Positions 48,901-60,050 of a DNA stretch of 64,000 nt are shown here, piece after piece. This DNA is from Vitellaria paradoxa (taxonomy: Eukaryota; Streptophyta; Magnoliopsida; Ericales; Sapotaceae). The stretch covers positions 23,017,541 to 23,081,540 of the forward strand of contig CM034241.1 in NCBI GenBank assembly GCA_019916065.1, written 5' to 3'. The translations under genes and the position numbers were made by a program. The notes beneath the pieces were generated by a model. It was not told the origin of the DNA and searched no databases. It saw only the letters and a list, made by a program, of their open reading frames with translations. Every line of letters starts with the position of its first letter. Positions within the stretch are counted from its first letter, which is position 1.

Positions 48901-51616
48901 ATGCCTTCCTTCATGGGGATCTCACTGAAGAAGTGCATATGGAACAACCTCCTGACTTTGTTGCTCAGGGGGAGTCTGAACTAGTGTGCAAGTTGAAAAG
49001 CCACTGTATGACCTAAAGCAATCTCCCCGAGCATGGTTTGGCAAATTTAGTGCTATAGTGATCGAATTTGGATCGATACAGTGCGGAGTTGATCATTCTG
49101 TTTTCTACCGTCATTCTTCTCAGGGAAAGATCTAGTTGCTGGTTTATGTGGATGATATTATAATCACAAGAGATGATGAACAAGGAATCTATGATCTTAA
49201 GATATTCCTTCAAACTAAGTTTAACACCAACGATCTAGGTGCACTAAAGTATTTCTTGGAGATTGATATTGTAAGATCACATGAGGGGATCGCCCTTTCT
49301 CAGAGAAAATATATTCTTGATCTGCTATCTGAAACCGATTTGCTAGGATCCAAACCAATTGACCCCCAATGGATCCCAACCAATTGACCCCCAATGGATC
49401 CCAATACAAAGCTTTTGGCAGATAAAGGGGAATTGTTAGATGATACTGGTCAATAACGCAAATTAGTTGGGAAGCTCAACTACCTAACTGTCACCTGACC
49501 AGATATTTCATTCACTACGAGTGTAGTGAGTCAGTTTCTTGAAGCTCCTCGGACAAGTCATTGGGATGCAGTTATTCGTATTCTGAGATATCTAAAGGGT
49601 GCACCAAGATGTGGTTTATTGTATCGAAATAATGGTCATACACATGTACAAGGTTACACAGATGCAGATTAGGCTGGTTCGCCATCAGATAGACGGTCAA
49701 CTACTGGGTATTATATCTTTGTGGGGGAAAACTTGGTGTCATGGAAAAGTAAACAACAGACCTTGGTAGTGAAATCAAGTGCAGAATCAGAATATAGGGC
49801 TATGGCACCTACTTCCTGTGAATTGATTTGGATACGTCATATGTTGACAGAACTAGGAATTCAGGAAACCCAACCTATGGATCTATTTTGTGATAATCAA
49901 GCCGCTGTTCATATTGCTTCTAACCCAGTATTTCATGAGCAGACTAAACATATTAAAGTGGATTATCACTTTGTCAAGAAAAGATATTGCAAAATATCAT
50001 CAAAACCAGTCATGTGAAGTCAGAAATCAATTAGCTGATTTGTTTACTAAGGCATTAGGAGAAACTAGAGTGAGAAACATTTATAACAAGCTTGGAATAT
50101 ATGATATATATGCTCCAGCTTGAGGGAGAATGTTAATGTATGTAAATGCAATTAAGTATAGTAGTTAATGATAGAAATGTATCTAGTCACTTGGTGATCC
50201 AAAGAGACACCAATGTAATATGTATAGTCACTGTTTAGTACATATAAATTGACACACTAGGAGCAAGTCTGGTGTGTACAAAATCTCCCAATCCACTTGT
50301 CTTACAACTTCATTTCCCACCTGCATCCAACCCCTTCCCCGTCACCTAAGAAGCATGGATGCAGATATGGAGTTCGGATACGGGTACGGATACGGCTATT
50401 TAAAAAAAACAAGGATACGAGTATGGTAGGAATATGACCAAAAAAATAAATTTTGTATATTTTTATTAGTTATATATATAAATATAACATTCACAGCAAA
50501 ACTAATTCAATATATAATTCAATATACAAAATATAACAAAATATGAGTTATAAGATTTTATAATTTTAGTAGTTTCAACTACTTAATCTAGATTTGTCTT
50601 AATCATATGTTTGAAGAAAAATGATAAAATAATAGGATACATCATGTGGTACATCCGATATATATCTTGAAATATGCAAAATGTATATATATCCGATACG
50701 TATCAGATACAGATACGACACCCATTTTGGAGTATCCGTGCTTCCTAGCCGATCACTATGCACATATATAGGGGTAAAGGTGTAAACAAACAAAATTGAG
50801 TGTAATAGAGCATTTGAATTAAGCTTGTTAAACCTATCGAGATTAAAAAATTGATTCAGGTTTAGTTCATTTACCTTTTAAGTCGAACTCAATTGGCCCT
50901 CTAATCGAAATTATCTCAAGTCAAACTCAATTGACACAATAATTATTAAGTATTACTTATCAAACCAAACTCTAATTGGGTGCAATAGTGTAATGGGTTT
51001 AAATTTGCGGTTCAAGTTTGGTTTGTTTAAGATTTGAGTCAACCTTGAGCAAGCCTAGAACTGAATAAAACTCGACAGATCCTCAAATAGCTTGATTCGT
51101 TTTACAGCCGTATAAAGGTGTAGTCCTTTGCCCAAGTTACAATAATTTTGAGTTTTTCAAAAATTATCTCCACAAATTTTATACCATAATTATTCCTAAA
51201 AATTAATTTTATTATAGAAATATCCTCTCTTTCTACCAATCAATCTACTATAGGTAATTGTTACGCCCATTGATTAGAAATCTAGAGTTCAGCCCAACTG
51301 CAGGTATTTAACACAATATTTTACGACACCTTCCCAGAATAGAAGTGCCTATGCCACTTAGTACGAAACCCTAATTCATTACTCCCCCAACAAGCCAATT
51401 TTTAGGAATTGAAAACGCCCTAGCAAAATGCAATTACATAATTTACAACCTCCGACATAATAATAATAACCCAAGTTGCAAAATTCCATCACTAAGATCA
51501 TTAAAAAAAAAAAAAAACATAGTTGGAAAGAAACCACCAACGTAATATACAACCTCCATATAGTAATAACCCAAGTTGCAAAATTCCATCACCAAAATCC
51601 AAAAAAAAAAAAAAAA

Positions 51617-51647
<31 letters not shown>

Positions 51648-53151
51648 CCATAGTTGGAAAGAAACCACCGAGTAAAAATCTAATAATTTTACCAATAATT
51701 TTAAGCAAATCAAGCAAAAACAAGGTTACAATTTTTTTTGCTATGAAGATATTACTTGAGAGTTAATTGTTTTTGAACCCCTTTACTAAAGTTGAAAATC
51801 ACTAAACCTAAAAAAGATACTTTTACACCATCATAATTGAATACAAAAGTAATGATGTTAATTTTTCAAGTGAAATGACATAAATGCTCATTTAGAGTCC
51901 AATCCAATTAGGGGTGTAAAGCAAGGGGGTGTAAAATATATGAGGTGTAAATGTAACTTCTCAAAGCTATTCAGAGACAAATCCACTAGTTTTATGAATA
52001 TTCTAACGTTTTCTCTTAATTACAAGGGTGTAAAGGCAATTTTTGAAACTCAAGAGGCATTGGTCATTTTCACCTTTAGTACAGGTTATAAAAGTAATTA
52101 CTCTATTATTTATTAAGGGAAAAGGATTGGCACGACTCAAGACCAACAACCATCAGTGTAGGAAAGGTGTCTTTTCCATTCAAACTAGCCCCTTTCATCA
52201 GGTTAAAATTTTTTAGACAAGTAAACAAAATATACAAACTAGGGTACCTTTTAAGGGCATATCAATATAGTAAACGCTTCTAAAGTTTTTGTGATGACTA
52301 TCACTTTGAAGAAAATAGCTAAAAAAAAAAGTCAACTAAGTGAGCATTTGGAGTGCCAAATTCGGCCAAAAAATCTCTAATTTTATCCAAATTTTTTCAA
52401 TTTTCTCCAACCTTCTCCACACCAACTTTTACCAACTTTCTCTAACTTTTATCAACTTTCTCTAATTTTCTTCCGCTTTCACCAACTTTTTCACACTTTT
52501 CAAGGAACTTACCAAACACCCAACTATCCAAAATTTGCCAACTTTTTTTTTGGGCCTAAATTTAGCACTCCAAACAGGTCCAAAGAGAACAACAATATGA
52601 TTTGAATTTAAGACTACCAAGAAAAATACGCTCAACAATTACTAGGATACTTATCATAGCAAGACTAGCAACAGTCCCAAAACAAGCCAAAAGTCCAAGA
52701 AGGAACTGTCACATACCCCAACTCCCAATGTCTCCCTAAAAATTGTTAACAAGCAAGAAGCAAGCGTACACTGTTCTGCTCTGAACTAAACTGCAAATTA
52801 TAGAAAACTGTAATTCAAAGTTCCGTACTTTCAGTAACCAAACAACAGAAAGCCTCAACTCAACTACGTTAAAATATTCAAAGATTGGTTTTGGTTCTCA
52901 GTGTTTTCTCACGACTAAACAAGTACAATTAGTAAAGAAGAGAACGAGATCCCAAAATTATTCAAAGCGTTTGAGTAAGGGGGAGTGGAGGTTACTCTGT
53001 AGCTTCTTGTCCATGTATCTGTCAAAACCAAAAACAAAACAAAAAAGGTGAAAATTAGCGAAAAGGAAAGAGCAAATAGGAGAAAATCCAGAACTCGGGA
53101 GAGTGAAAGGACTTACTTCTTGAGATCCGGAGGCTGACCTGACCTGCTCAT
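42951..53151 (-). CDS. small nuclear ribonucleoprotein G (SmG)
   Basis: Four exons, all GT-AG: 53117-53151 (35 nt), 52996-53018 (23 nt), 43126-43247 (122 nt) and 42951-43013 (63 nt including TGA). They sum to 243 nt, giving exactly 80 aa, the usual plant SmG length. The protein starts M-S-R-S-G-Q-P-P-D-L-K-K and continues Y-M-D-K-K-L-Q-I-K-L-N-A-N-R-M-V. The Sm1 motif includes G-T-L-R-G-F-D-Q-F-M-N-L-V-V-D-N, and Sm2 ends in V-I-R-G-N-S-V. SmG is one of seven Sm proteins forming the ring on U1, U2, U4 and U5 snRNAs, needed for splicing. All junction phases agree and no residue is damaged. A pyrimidine-rich stretch ending in AG (minus strand, about 53195) could be the acceptor of a 5' UTR intron. 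Confidence 0.96.
44219..44270 (+). mobile_element. 5'-truncated SINE 3' end with 19-bp target duplication
   Basis: This 52-bp insert reads GCCGACCCCACCTAGTGGGA, then ends in TTTGG repeats. It resembles the 3' region of plant tRNA-derived TS-type SINEs, which end in short TTG-type repeats. It is flanked by an exact 19-bp direct repeat (44200-44218 and 44271-44289), as left by LINE-driven insertion. The tRNA-like head is missing. Confidence 0.65.
44449..44623 (+). repeat. 5' LTR of intronic copia element
   Basis: It opens TGTTAATGTATGTAAATG and carries a TATA box GTATATAAA at 44558-44566. The last base(s) of the canonical CA end appear lost before the primer site. Confidence 0.9.
45139..45732 (+). 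pseudogene. copia Gag, N-terminal part
   Basis: The 197-residue frame starts M-A-S-E-M-S-V. It contains the copia gag motif K-L-N-G-T-N-Y-I-Q-W-A-K-A near residue 28, and then capsid-type helices with Y-D-L-S-M-E-F-F-Q-L and F-L-A-R-L-N-P-E-F-E. It stops at 45732. A frameshift separates it from its zinc knuckle (C-S-H-C-D-R-V-G-H-V-T-E-N-C, about 45896-45938). Confidence 0.85.
45890..46375 (+). pseudogene. copia zinc knuckle and protease remnant
   Basis: A C-x2-C-x4-H-x4-C knuckle is at 45896-45938. The aspartic protease follows near 46163-46203 as W-V-I-D-S-S-A-S-D-H-M-S-G. Active copia proteases have D-S-G at the catalytic site, so the second Ser here is a change at a key residue. Confidence 0.8.
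46435..46910 (+). pseudogene. copia pre-integrase and integrase N-terminus
   Basis: It contains L-G-H-P-S-L-D-K-L and C-E-S-C-Q-L-R-K-H, the HHCC zinc-binding module. V-H-S-D-V-W and T-F-I-D-D-F-S-R-L-T follow, the start of the catalytic core. A TAG stop lies at 46798-46800. The core resumes briefly and is cut at 46910 in the codons for S-D-N-A-K by the inserted element. Confidence 0.85.
46914..47750. mobile_element. foldback (MULE-like) element inside integrase
   Basis: About 837 bp of AT-rich sequence. Its left end (TTAAAATTGAGATTTTACTT) and right end are imperfect inverted repeats of roughly 30 bp. GATAATGCTAAG (46902-46913) and GATAATGTCAAG (47751-47762) flank it. A 9-12 bp duplication suggests a Mutator-like element. 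Inside are TTTTATTGATTTTATGTTCTAAA(T) tandem repeats (about 47577-47645) and a poly-T followed by GATAAGCAAAGAATTCTATT (47069-47100). That second piece looks like a reversed LINE 3' end, so a second insertion may be nested here. No coding frame. Confidence 0.6.
47764..49016 (+). pseudogene. copia integrase C-terminus and RT N-terminus
   Basis: After the insertion the reading resumes with Q-Q-N-G-V-A-K-R-K-N and L-I-E-T-A-R-C-L-M, the integrase core end. A-L-N-C-V-F-L-G-Y-S follows, the copia C-terminal motif. A 387-aa frame (from 47853) continues through a Ser/Pro-rich linker to RT: N-D-T-W-D-L-V, C-R-W-V-Y-N-V-K and L-D-I-K-N-A-F-L-H-G-D-L. It stops at 49016, just before the expected Y-D-L-K-Q-S-P-R-A-W, which lies one frame over. 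Confidence 0.88.
49017..49480 (+). pseudogene. copia RT C-terminal half
   Basis: Contains L-V-Y-V-D-D-I-I-I-T with the catalytic YVDD box (about 49139-49168) and F-L-E-I-D-I-V-R-S-H. A 25-bp tandem duplication at 49355-49404 shifts the frame and creates a stop. Confidence 0.88.
49355..49404. repeat. 25-bp tandem duplication in RT
   Basis: The unit starting CCAATTGACCCCCAATGG occurs twice in perfect tandem (49355-49379 and 49380-49404). Twenty-five is not a multiple of three, so this alone disrupts the polymerase. Confidence 0.95.
49640..50120 (+). pseudogene. copia RNase H domain remnant
   Basis: S-D-R-R-S-T-T-G-Y, then V-S-W-K-S-K-Q-Q, then S-S-A-E-S-E-Y-R-A-M, then D-N-Q-A-A-V-H-I-A-S-N-P and H-E-Q-T-K-H-I are all the standard copia RNase H landmarks. 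A stop (TAG) replaces a codon in Y-T-D-A-D-x-A-G, and a frameshift occurs near 49985. Confidence 0.88.
50131..50306 (+). repeat. 3' LTR of intronic copia element
   Basis: 176 bp, TGTTAATG to CTTACA. About ten substitutions relative to the left LTR are seen by eye, implying moderate age. Confidence 0.9.
50350..50744. mobile_element. hAT-like MITE in SmG intron 2
   Basis: The left end GAAGCATGGATGCAGATATGG and the right end GTATCCGTGCTTC are inverted repeats. Both arms are rich in GGATACGG-type words common to a widespread plant MITE type. The target duplication is not clear. Confidence 0.45.
51607..51645. repeat. poly-A followed by (TAA)n, with neighbouring duplication
   Basis: A18 then nine or so TAA/ATA units. 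The sequence around it (GTAATAACCCAAGTTGCAAAATTCCATCAC and the following A-tract and CATAGTTGGAAAGAAACCACC) occurs twice about 105 bp apart, near 51464 and 51561. This is a local tandem duplication. Confidence 0.8.
52343..52575. mobile_element. foldback MITE, copy A, in SmG intron 2
   Basis: The left arm TTTGGAGTGCCAAATTCGGCC pairs with the right arm GGCCTAAATTTAGCACTCCAAA. The interior is made of repeated ACCAACTTT/TCTAACTTTT words, shared with the element at 53555. Confidence 0.6.
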
Positions 53152-53260
53152 GGTGAAACCCTAGATAGAAAACAGAGCGAACACGAAAGAGAACCTGTAA
53201 AACAAAAGGATAAGTGAGCAGAGGCAATAAAGCTTCAACTAGGAGTGGCCACGGGGGACC
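53152..53260 (-). promoter_or_regulatory. SmG 5' UTR and proximal promoter side
   Basis: CTAGGGTTTCACC immediately precedes the start codon, a leader motif common in plant ribosomal and RNP genes. A possible splice acceptor lies at about 53195, after a TTTTGTTTTACAG stretch. No TATA box is obvious. Confidence 0.4.
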
Positions 53261-53554
53261 CGGGGCTATTTCAGCGTTTTTTTTCTTAGTAATTTTTTAT
53301 AGATCTATTTCATTTCAGTTAAATTTAAAAAAAAATTAAACCTTAAACATAAGACCAAATCAATAACACAACTTATAAAGTCTAGGGCTAAGGTTAAATT
53401 AGTACAATATTAATGTAATAAACAATCAGGATATCTAGATACGTTTAAACCCAAGAAAATAAATAATTTGTTTACATAGTATGATACTGATGGATAATAA
53501 CTTTCATAGTTATCAACTTGCAATGTTCATCCAAGTTAAATAGATTACATTCAT

Positions 53555-53810
53555 AGGGGTCATTTGGTGCATCCAAAAAAATAAAAATAAAAATAACTTT
53601 TGTTAATTTTTTCTAACTTTTTTACCAAACACAAAACTAATTTTTACCAATTTATTTAACTTTTTTCAGTTTTTACTAACCTTCTCTAATTTTTTTCAAT
53701 TTGTACAAATTTTTACCAAATATACAATTAATCACTAAAATTTCACGCGTCAATTTATTGTACAAAGTTACATTCTTTTGGGTAAAAGTTGGTGGCATCA
53801 AACATCCCCT
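53555..53810. mobile_element. foldback MITE, copy B
   Basis: Ends AGGGGTCATTTGGTGCATCC and GGTGGCATCAAACATCCCCT are inverted repeats, flanked by TA-containing sequence (CAT and ATG). The interior is rich in TTTTTACCAA/TTTTCTAACTTTT words, as in the copy at 52343. Confidence 0.6.
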
Positions 53811-54077
53811 ATGTTTAAAAAGAGAAAAGTACCCCAAATCAGGTAAAAAACAAATATTGTAAAAATAAAATGACAGATTAAAAATTTTTTTTTTTTATCT
53901 CATATCCCTTGAATGTGAACTCTATACATGATTATCCTTAAAAAATATAATACAGCCTGCAAATAATAATGAGGTATTAAATAGAATTTCTATTTCCTTT
54001 TTTTTTTGGTAAGTAAAATTTCTATTTCCTTGTTAAGGTATTTGTATAAGTTGTTCTTAAGTGATATTTTATAATAA

Positions 54078-54233
54078 ACTAAAGGTGTGTTTGGAGTGAA
54101 AAAAAAAGTGAGAAAAATTGAGATAAATTGAGAGTTCGTAATGCGTACAGTGAAAGAAAAAAGTTGATGTGATATAAAGTTAACAGAGATTTATAGAGTT
54201 TTTTGTTGTTTTTTTTTCAAACCAAACGAACCC
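54078..54233. mobile_element. small foldback element, possible Tourist type
   Basis: Left AGGTGTGTTTGGAGTGAAA and right TTTCAAACCAAACGAACCC are inverted. TAA adjoins both ends. The interior resembles 60066-60230. Confidence 0.45.
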
Positions 54234-54239
54234 TAATAA

Positions 54240-55440
54240 AGTTAAAAACAATAAATTTAAAATTCTCTAAATATTCCTTTAAATAAAAAAAGGTTACAGT
54301 GTCTTTTTATAATGAAAATGTCACTATAAAAATATCTAACTTATAAAATGTGAGAGTAGGTCTATTTACACTCCACGAATAGTTTTTTACGCTCCACTTT
54401 ATCTTTTTTATTAAATAAAATTACAAAACTATATCCCTCTTTGACTATTTATTCTTATATCTAATTTTAAATGACATAATTTTCTTTTATAACGAAAACA
54501 TTTCTAAATTTAAATAAACACCCTTAGGTCTATAAGAGAATAGAAAAAATTATTTTTAAAGAATAAAATAATTTATATTTATATTTATATTTTTAACAAT
54601 CATATAAAAATAAATTTTATTTTATTTTATTTCTTAATTAAATCAAATAAAAAATTATTTTATTTTATTCTTTTTGTTTATAAATGTTTATCATTTTAAT
54701 TCCTGTCATCATTTTCAAGTCATTTAATAAGGTTCTGTAAGATATTTTCAATTCTTATAATCTAATAATATATTTTAAATAAGATGTAAGTTTGATAAAT
54801 GTTAAAATAAAAATTTATGAAAATTTTAAAAATAAATAAATATCAATATGATAAACGAAATAAATTTTTAAATAAATTAAAATGAAATAAGTTATTTTCT
54901 TATTTGATTAAGTTATAAAATAAACAAAAATTTATTTTTATATGATTTCTAAAAATATAAATGAAAATAAAATATATTTTAGTCTATCAAAATATATACA
55001 TATATATTTTTTTGCATAAAACCTACAAACAAGACCAATTGTAAATCTAAAATTTTAATCGTTTTTTGTCCCTACTAACTTTTCTCACCAAATTCAAAAT
55101 AGAATCACTAATTTGTTTTCTCACCATTGATCTATAAAAAAAAAAATAGAATTACCAAAAAATATCTAATTAGGAAAATTTATGAACTAAGAAAAAATTA
55201 ACTTTTAAGTATACAGGCAGATTTATTAAACAATGAATAAGTATCTTTTTTTAAAAAACTTAATTTGATTTTTTATAATAATAAATACTTCTTAAAAAAT
55301 TTAAAATTAGAAACTTTTATCATAGTGCTTGTTGTTCCACAATATGAATTTATAACCAAAGTATAAGGTGGTCCAATATAACATTTTAAATTTATAACGA
55401 TAATGTACCGGTTGTACCTACAAGAAGAGGCGTTGTTACC
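54240..55440. other. very AT-rich intergenic
   Basis: No gene recognised. Mostly TTTTATTTTATTT/AAATAAA words. Confidence 0.4.
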
Positions 55441-57050
55441 CACAAATTTTCTCACAATTTTTATTCTCTTGTTTAGTGGGTGTTACACAATGAAAATTAA
55501 AGAAAATTGAATTGAATTTGGAAATAAGACCTACCTACGCATTTTGCCAAACACCTAGGAGGCTAAAATAAAATCCAATGTAAAATGAATAAAAATTGAA
55601 TTAAAATCAATTCTAATGAAATGGAATTAAAATATACGAAATTACAGAGGTTAGGGACTAAGGCTAACCCATTCAATCATCATGCAATTGAATCAATTTA
55701 TAAGGTGAACATGTTTACATATACGCATCGGGAGAAACCATCACAAGGTGGGTTGATTTAGAGAAATGAAGTTCAATTGCTAGATCACTTAAGAAAACAT
55801 AGCATCGAATACACAGAACATGCATGATTGATCTAGGCATGTAAGCATTATAACAAAAACCTAACATGCAGACATACTTAACACAAGCACTATGCATACA
55901 AACACCTAGTGTGCAAGCAAAGTTCAGAAAAACATGCAAACATGAGAGGTTTGTAAATAAATCACCCGTGGAGACATTCTATCAAACACTTAGTATGCAT
56001 ACTATTTCAACACAACAACTAAACATACATGGTATGAAAAGGCAATGTATAAATTGCATAGAAAAGAAGAATTGGAAGAAAATCAAACAATCAAACATCT
56101 AAGTATGTAGAAATTAGATGTAAATTGTAAATTATACCTCACTTGACCTAAATACATAAAGATCTTCAAGGATCTCAAACTCCTTTGCCTTGATCTACTC
56201 TAAAACATGAAGAAAGTTGCAAAGGAATATGAATCAAATTAAGGAATTGGAGACAAACTCCCAAACCTCTCTAAGCTACTCTATAAAATGTTATAAGTCT
56301 CAAACTATATTTCCAAAAACTATCTCCCACGTAACCCTCTCATGTATTTATAGTCCTCACATTCCAATATTACAAATATTCCATTAAAAATTCAGAATTG
56401 TGACTGATTTCTTGACCTAATTTCAAGCTGGATTTAAAGTTCCAAAATAACGTAGTTTGAGGTTCGTTTCTCATAAAAGTTTTATATTTCCTTCTCAGCT
56501 TTCCAACGCACCTGGGCTCACCTAATTCTGACTTCTAGGACTCTAGATATGGCCCAAATACTTGTAGGATATAGGTAGCGGGAAACCTTCCAGGCAGATT
56601 CAAGCTTCTACATTTCGGCTTAATTTTGGACTTTAAAATGATAGGACTGGGTTTTGTACTCTTCATGAAAGTTGTAGCCTATGTTTTACCTTTCCAACAA
56701 GTTAAAGAACACCTAAAACCGAGGTTTGTAGCTCCAGTTATAGATCAAAAACCGAATAATGTTCTGGCATTTAGTGAAAATGTTACTTTTGTTGCTAGGA
56801 CAACGGTGTGTACCAAAGGTTGTGTGAACAAAGGTACGCACCATATCTTCTAAATTTCATTCTTTCTTATTTTTGAACTCTTTTTTTTTTCTTTTTGCCT
56901 CTCATTCATATAGTATTCTTTCACCTGTATTTTAGGTTGATTAGGCCTCCAATTGCCTAAATTTACTTCCTGAAAATTGCAATCAATACAAACACAAGTG
57001 TATGAGACATATGCAATGAAATTAACTTTTAAGTGAATATATCTATACAA
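55440..57050 (-). other. unclassified retroelement-like sequence
   Basis: The minus strand carries GACTATAAATACATGAGAGG (near 56340-56360), a strong TATA context. A leader region follows below it, then a tract of ATGCATG/ACATGC words (55710-56000). On the opposite side, phrases such as CATGAAAGTTGTAG (56664) are common in plant LTR leftovers. No paired repeat or coding domain was found, so the class is unknown. Confidence 0.3.
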
Positions 57051-59099
57051 TTAGCACATTAAAAATGTGGATAAATATACAATATTATTTGCTAATCACA
57101 TAATATGGTAATTTATATGCATAAGTTAATTTTTAAGAAAGTATATTGTAATTACTCGGTCATTTATCAAAATATCTAAGAAAAAATTAGTAAGTTGTCT
57201 TATGTATGTATTTTAAAAATAATAATTTTCTTTTACAAAATAAAGATATTTATGACATTATAATTATATCTTTGATTGAGTTTTTGTATAAGAATTTTTA
57301 AAACATTATAAGTATGCAAAATTATGTGAAAAGATAGATGAAAAATTATATAATTTTAATTAATGAAAAAAGAAAGTGGAGTAAAAGAGATTATATGTGG
57401 AGTACAAATAAACTCATCCAAAAGTTAGTGTGAATCTATTTTTATAATTTTTTTAATTGTAAAGAAGAAAAAAAGTTAAAAAGTTAGAAGTAGATTCACA
57501 CCCAATATATTTTGGTATTATTTTCTATTTTAAAGTTTACTGTCACGGAGGAGGTTTTATTTTATTTATTATTTTTGGCCGTTAAATGCAAGTGACATGA
57601 TTTTCTATGCATTTTATCTGATGCGTCTTTTTTGTATCTATGCATTTCGATTCTTTTAATAAGATGAGATGGGAATGCATTTATAATAAACTTTACTCTA
57701 TTTTTCTAACTCTAGATAAAAGTTACTGCTGTGTCGATGGGTTGGTATCAACCTACGTGTGGTTAATATGTTTGCACCTCCAAAGTTTTAATTCTGCCGA
57801 GCTAAAAAATAAATAAATAAATAAATAAAGCAATCACTGACCCCTGATACGCACAGTAAAAAGTTGTTTAAGGGTCTGTTTCGCGGCACTTATGTTTTTT
57901 ATTTAAATTTGATTGTTTTTATTTTTATTTTTTTATTTTCAGTTGCTGTTTTTTATTCCAAAATGAAAACTATAAAATATGCAATTTTTCTTATAGTATT
58001 TATTTTGATAAAATATTAAATTTTTATGATTTTAAATAAAATTAATTGAATTTAATAAAATATATTTCATATCAATTTAATTAATTAATCTAATAAAACA
58101 TTTTTAAATTAATTAATTGAATATTATAAATATTTACTTTTTCATAATAATTGATTTTGATAAAGAATATTAACAAATGACATAATTTAATAATAAATTA
58201 TTATTTTACTAATTAAAATTAATTAAATTTAATAAACTATTTTAATAAAATAAATCATGTTAAGAGGCAATTGTTGCTTATTAAAAAATTTTTAATTTAA
58301 TAAAAAAATTATTTTAATAATAAATTATTATTTTAGTTATAATTAATTTAATTTTACTAAAATAAATATTTCTGTACGTAATTATTATCTATTAAAAATT
58401 TAATTTAATAAGAATCATTTTAATCATAAATTATTATTTTAAGTTTAATGAAATAAATCATTATAGTAATATATTATTTACTAAAAATAATTTAGTATAA
58501 TAAATTATTTAAATAAAATATTTTATTCTAATATAATACAATAAAAACGGACAAAGTATTAAAATGATGAAGTGTTTATTTAGAAAAAAAGGGAGTGAAA
58601 ATATGATTTTTCTAGTTTATATTTTTTGTTTAAATTTTTATTTTGTGATAAAAAATAAAAGTAAAAACATGTTGGTCAAACACTTTTGTGTTATCAATTT
58701 TTAAATATTTATAAAGACAAATAGAAAATCAGTAAATATAAACGTTATTAAATAGGGTCTAAGGGTGTTATTAACAAATTGTATTCTGTAAAATAAAAAA
58801 TCAATAAATATAAACGTTATCAAATGGAGCCTAAGGGTACTATTCATAACAAATTGTATCCTGTTAATGTTTTGGTTTTGATAGATAATTTGTTATTAAT
58901 AAAATTATCTTCAAAATGTCAAAATGTCTAATTAGAAGTTAAGAGTATTTTTTAAGATTTGTTAAGTATTTTGTTTATTTTTACTAATTATTACATTAAA
59001 AAAGTTGATAAATAGCGTGTGAGAGAGGATCATGATAGAGCTTAATTTGTAATTGATAATGGATGATTACCACATATATATATATATATATATATATCT
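57051..59099. other. AT-rich region with degenerate foldback and small duplication
   Basis: 57880-58760 starts GGGTCTGTTTCGCGGCAC and ends with AAACGTTATTAAATAGGGTC. It may be a large MITE. 58725-58790 and 58797-58862 are a diverged tandem pair sharing AATATAAACGTTAT and AACAAATTGTAT. (AATA)n lies at 57806-57829 and (AT)n at 59074-59097. Confidence 0.4.
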
Positions 59100-60050
59100 A
59101 ACAACAACCTTAATTTGAGTTTTAGAATAATTAATATTTTATTTAATTAATAATTTACTTTAATAATTAAAATTAACTACAAATTCACAAAATATTCAAA
59201 TACTCAAAAAATTTGCACAACTCATATGCAACTGACATTTAATTACTGTCTCAAAAATTTTTAATTAATAAAATTCTTATTACTAAATTAAATATTAATA
59301 AAAAAATTGAAGCAAGAAATAAGATCTTATATCATCACAAGTCTCGTGTTGAACACACAAAGAAGGAAATTTTAAGTGTATAATTTAAATTATGTTTAGA
59401 GCAAGAATTTATATATCAAAGGAAGAAGAAAGGTATAGAAATTTAAAATTTATTTTTTTATTTGAATTGTAGTGAAAATTGGAAGCGAAAAGACATAAAA
59501 TTAAAAAAAAAATTAAAAATGATATATTAATAAATGTCTCTTATTTTGTTTTATTTTTGCTCCAGTTAACTATGAATATATTTTTAAAATTTTATGATAC
59601 CATTTGAGAAAAAAATGGCAGCTAATTAATGTATCAGTTGCTAATTTTTTAAATAATTAAATTTAACCTCTAATATTTAATTTTTTTTAATCCAAATGAA
59701 AAAAATTTAAAAACACACTTACAACATGTACGCATGGTTGAGGGATCCGATTTTTACAACCTAACTATGACCAAGACCTTCAGATAAAAGACTAGGTTTT
59801 TGGGTTATTTTCAGCTATAATAAATGCGTGGTTTCCGCGATGCTGCAGTTGATGATGACCGATAATAAAGACAAGACCGGCCAGCACTCGCTGTCCAGAT
59901 CCCATAGCTCAAAGCTTAAAATATTTAAGCCGGTTCGGTATATGGGCCATGAATACATTTAATATATATATATATATATATTGCAAAGAAAAAACAAATT
60001 AAAAAAAAAATGAGCATCAGTTGGGGTGAAGCTGCTTTCACAACACTCAT
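59100..60050. repeat. 1-kb direct duplication, copy A (empty site)
   Basis: 951 bp starting AACAACAACCTTAATTTGAG right after an (AT)n run and ending CACAACACTCAT. It is collinear with 60963-62033. It lacks the 120-bp insertion of copy B at the equivalent position (about 59792-59805). The right part (59820-59950) is GC-richer than its surroundings. Confidence 0.92.

Larger units (their letters stand above)
44449..50306 (+). mobile_element. Ty1/copia retrotransposon with short LTRs in SmG intron
   Basis: 175-bp LTRs (44449-44623 and 50131-50306) are over 90 percent alike by eye and flank a complete set of copia domains in order: Gag, zinc knuckle, protease, integrase, RT, RNase H. Primer site TTGGTATTAGAGC starts at 44624. 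A purine stretch TTGAGGGAGAA precedes the right LTR. Stops and frameshifts occur in every domain, and an 837-bp foldback element splits integrase. No clear 5-bp target duplication was seen; the flanks are GTTCA and ACTTC. Confidence 0.9.
43248..52995 (-). other. 9.7 kb intron 2 of SmG, filled with transposons
   Basis: The donor follows CTACAGA (minus strand GTAACC) and the acceptor is TGTATTGCAG before TCAAGTTG. The intron splits the codon for Ile in L-Q-I-K-L-N. It contains a truncated SINE (44219-44270), a copia element (44449-50306) in the opposite orientation to the gene, a hAT-like MITE (50350-50744), a (TAA)n tract (51618-51645) and a foldback MITE (52343-52575). Confidence 0.9.

Noticed and set aside
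51501..51766. Open frames with long Asn or Tyr/Phe runs on both strands
   Set aside because: They are translations of poly-A and (TAA)n repeats in the SmG intron.
56626..56853. 75-codon plus-strand frame with several Cys and Val
   Set aside because: It overlaps phrases typical of retroelement leftovers (CATGAAAGTTGTAG) and has no family match that I can recognise.
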